A stretch of DNA of 64,000 nucleotides from positions 1,716,001 through 1,780,000 of the forward strand of contig NC_088943.1 in assembly GCF_033473495.1 (NCBI RefSeq). Reading direction: 5' to 3'. The notes beneath the pieces were generated by a model. It was not told where the DNA came from. It did no database searches and saw nothing but the letters and a program-made list of their open reading frames with translations. The DNA comes from Cercospora beticola (Eukaryota > Ascomycota > Dothideomycetes > Mycosphaerellales > Mycosphaerellaceae). Shown here one piece after another: positions 61,331 through 64,000 of this stretch (position 1 is its first letter; each line of letters opens with the position of its first letter). Made by a program: the position numbers and the translations under genes.

Positions 61331-64000
61331 TCATTTCTTCTCCTTTGTCTCTCCCTGCGAGACGTTCTGAGTCCTTCGCTTTCTCTGCACTGGCAAAACT
61401 CTGAACACATAGTACAGCGAGACGGCAATGCCCACGCTGGCGATGATATAGACCCATCTGTGCGAATGTCAGCTTCAAAATTCACAAGAGGGTCAACATG
61501 GTTGGGTTCAACATACACAAGTCCGAAATCTCGCCATCGATTCCCCCACTCAATTCCAGCATTCGAGAGGTATTGATCGGCGGTCGTGAGAGAACAGTAT
61601 CCGCAATCGCTCGTCGCTTGAGGATTCTGTAGCACGCCGTTCGCGGTGGTCATGTAGTCTGCCATGTATTCGCCACAAGTCTGTCCGGCTGGAGGTTGGA
61701 AGACGTTGATCTCGCTTGATGAACACTCGATCGGTCGTTGGTGAAGCATTGTAATCGCGATGGAGGAGATGAGGTAAGTCATAGGAGATGTCCTGTACAT
61801 GAACATCCAGAATCCTGGCAATTGGCTTGGAGGCTGCATGACACCGCAGAAAATGATCATCATCGAAAACAGCAGAACGACAATCGCACTTGCTGTCAAA
61901 GCGTCTGGCATGACGACGATGCACATTTGCGCAAAGACGGAAGCATAGATGAAGAATGCGATGAACAGGAGGAGGACCAGGATATGTCTTTCTACCGTTT
62001 GGCCGGCGCCGACGACGGGGTAGTAAAAGACTGTCCAGGTGAAGATTCCAGAGAGGATTTGCCACGGGACTTCGACGATGATGTTCGCCAGTAGGAAAGC
62101 CTTCCAGCTGTATGCTTTGCTTGGACGCTCTCTGACCTCGTACAAAGCGCGTTGCGTGACGAAAAGCGGCATGACCTGGTTTGTGATATTGGTGAAGATA
62201 CAGACGACCATAAAGACGGCGTAGAGGACGTTCTGCATTCCTTGCAGCGAGGTTTGGGCGTCGTAGAATGAGAAGCCAATGAACAGGCCCGAGCAGAATC
62301 CAAGTCCAATCTTCGCAATAATGTATTCCGGCATCCGCCAGTACTGCTGGAACACTCGCTTCGTGACTTCGACCATCTGGGCAGAGAGCGGCATGGCAAA
62401 TTCGGACTGCGCCATAGCATGGTCGTCATCGCTGGAAGAAGTCAATTGTCGCTGAGTCTGATGAATTTCCTCGATTTCGTCCTGAAGTCGTTCGGCTTCA
62501 GGACTTTGTCGCCACGTAGAAACCCAGTCTGCTTTCTCATCTCCAACGATGTCGAGCATGTACTCTGCAGGGTTCTCTTCCGGATCGCAAGGCCTGGCTC
62601 CGTTCTTGGTGAAGTAGTCGAGTAGCGTTCTGTAGTCTTGTCCAATCTCACCGAAATATACTGTTTGTCCGCCTTTCCGGAGGAAGAGAAGGCGATCGAA
62701 CTCTGCAAACAATGTAGCACTGGGCTGATGGATTGTGCACAAGACAGCCTGTCCGTTGTCGGCCAACTTTCGCAGTAGAGAGCAAATAGCCCATGCACTT
62801 TGAGAGTCAAGTCCACTTGTTGGTTCGTCGAGGAAAAGGAGCAACTTGGGCTTCGCGGCAAGCCTGTGGGATTGTCAGTCAGCAGGTGAATGCGAGTGAC
62901 AGAGACGGGCTGCACTTACTCGACTCCAATGGTGAGCAACTTGCGCTGCTCAACGTTGAGTCCTTCACCAGGTACACCAACGACGGCTTCGGCGAAGTCC
63001 TCCATGCTAAGGAGCTTGATGATTTGTTCCACATATGCGAATTTCTCTTCTTTGGATACGCTTGCTGGCTGTCGAAGGAGCGCAGAAAAGCGAAGCGATT
63101 CTCTTACTGTTGCTGTGTCTAGATGCAGGTCTTGCTGCTGCACATAGCCTGTTTTCCGCTGGAAACTTGCATCAAGAGGGGCACCATTGACGAACATGGA
63201 GCCAGTAATGACACCCATGCTGACACGTTGAGCGAGCACCTAAAGTTAAATGCGTGTCAGTTCAAGCAGAAAGCTGTATAGTCGAAAGTCAAACTTACGT
63301 CCAGTAGAGTCGTCTTTCCTGCACCAGAGGTACCCATCAAGGCGGTCAGTGTACCAGGTTTGACATATCCACTAATGTCGTCAAGCAGACGTCGAGGTTC
63401 ACCTTTGATCTCAATGTCGTAGGTGACATTTCGCCATGTAAACATGTCCGTCTGCGCAGTGATCTGGATATCACTCGTGCTGTCGTTGCTCTTCTCATCC
63501 TCGGTGCTGAGGTCTTTGATGGGTTTCGCCCTGTCCGGTTCGCCAGCCTCGACATCGGTTGCTTTCTTCGCATTGGCGTCTTTCAAGTAGTCCGGCACGC
63601 GCCCGCGACGAAATACGAGGACCTCCGCTTTCGATGCAGTCGTCGAGTTGAGTTCCACAATGGTGAAGTACAGCGACAAGAATCCGATCAGGAACGCGAT
63701 GAGGATCCCAAAGTTTCGCCAGACGTGGTCATAAGTGTACCCAAAAGCGGCATCAATGAATGCATCGCCTTGTACCGTCAATTGGCCAGCCACCGCACCA
63801 CGCGATGAGCAAACGAAGGTGTCTCCTGTCAGATTCGCATAGTCCGGGACAAAGACAGCGCAATCGAACTCCCTGCCATGGAATTCGTTGGCTACCAGAA
63901 TTTCGAATCCGTAGAAGACTGGATTGATCCAGCGAATCCAAGCAAACCAGTCTTTCATATATTGCGTAGGAAGAATGAACCCGGTGTACACTGCGACCGC
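61331..64000 (-). CDS. PDR-type ABCG multidrug transporter, C-terminal half (5' part beyond window)
   Basis: Four exons are visible: 64000(edge)-63299, 63239-62920, 62863-61517 and 61457-61331, joined by introns of 59, 56 and 59 bases in phases 0, 2 and 2. They encode about 831 residues: the end of the first membrane domain ([20 protein letters not shown], a cysteine-bearing loop, a helix [14 protein letters not shown]), the second nucleotide-binding domain with Walker [13 protein letters not shown], signature [14 protein letters not shown] and Walker [19 protein letters not shown], and a six-helix membrane domain ending [20 protein letters not shown] and a basic tail. The last short exon is supported because it restores the usual final helix. 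The order NBD-TMD-NBD-TMD is typical of fungal Pdr5/Cdr1-like exporters of drugs and sterol-related compounds. Substrates unknown. Confidence 0.95.

Overview
The window is fungal nuclear DNA from a filamentous ascomycete. Introns are short (mostly 48-114 bases) with GT/AG ends and CTNA-type branch points. It carries Zn2Cys6, HET, GH18, GH55, GMC and PDR-transporter genes. The CYP51 protein has the same residue numbering through Y137 as I recall for Zymoseptoria tritici CYP51, which suggests a Dothideomycete near the Mycosphaerellales. That placement is inference; no rRNA or mitochondrial marker is present. I found no tRNA, rRNA, CRISPR array or intact transposon.  LAYOUT. 1-7.7 kb is gene-poor and accessory-like. 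It has the 5' part of a Ser/Pro-rich protein gene at the left edge, one small secreted cysteine protein gene (2.7-3.2 kb), decayed and duplicated fragments, a (CA)28 tract, and a tandem pair of paralogous secreted six-cysteine protein genes (5.4-6.9 kb) assembled here from three short exons each. 7.7-15.4 kb holds a germinal-centre-type kinase, a secreted M20 peptidase, CYP51 and a divergent carboxymuconolactone-decarboxylase-like gene. 15.8-18.2 kb holds a HET-domain gene and a small unknown gene. 19.9-32.2 kb is core housekeeping: FCF1 (rRNA processing), a CSI2-like membrane protein followed by an in-frame minisatellite, MPC1 (mitochondrial pyruvate carrier), a GT8 glycosyltransferase and the large proteasome adaptor ECM29. 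33.8-48.9 kb holds a Zn2Cys6 regulator, an SDR, a SnoaL-like protein, a GH18 chitinase, a GH55 beta-1,3-glucanase, a GMC oxidoreductase with a likely GC-AG intron and a delta-12-type fatty-acid desaturase. 49.6-58.0 kb is a run of glycan-synthesis genes: GT25, a decayed membrane-anchored relative of glycosyltransferases, GT8, GT34 and a Stealth-type sugar-phosphate transferase. 58.8-60.0 kb encodes a secreted Thr-rich protein and the right edge holds the 3' half of a PDR/ABCG transporter.  HOW THE GENES FIT. The strongest candidates for something undescribed are the six-Cys secreted pair with a shared upstream motif (effector-like by inference) and the GT25/GT8/GT34/Stealth cluster, which would fit synthesis of a phosphorylated cell-surface mannan-type glycan. 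CYP51 and the PDR transporter are families relevant to azoles but lie 47 kb apart and are probably unrelated in regulation. Intron positions are my own hand splicing and have no transcript support.
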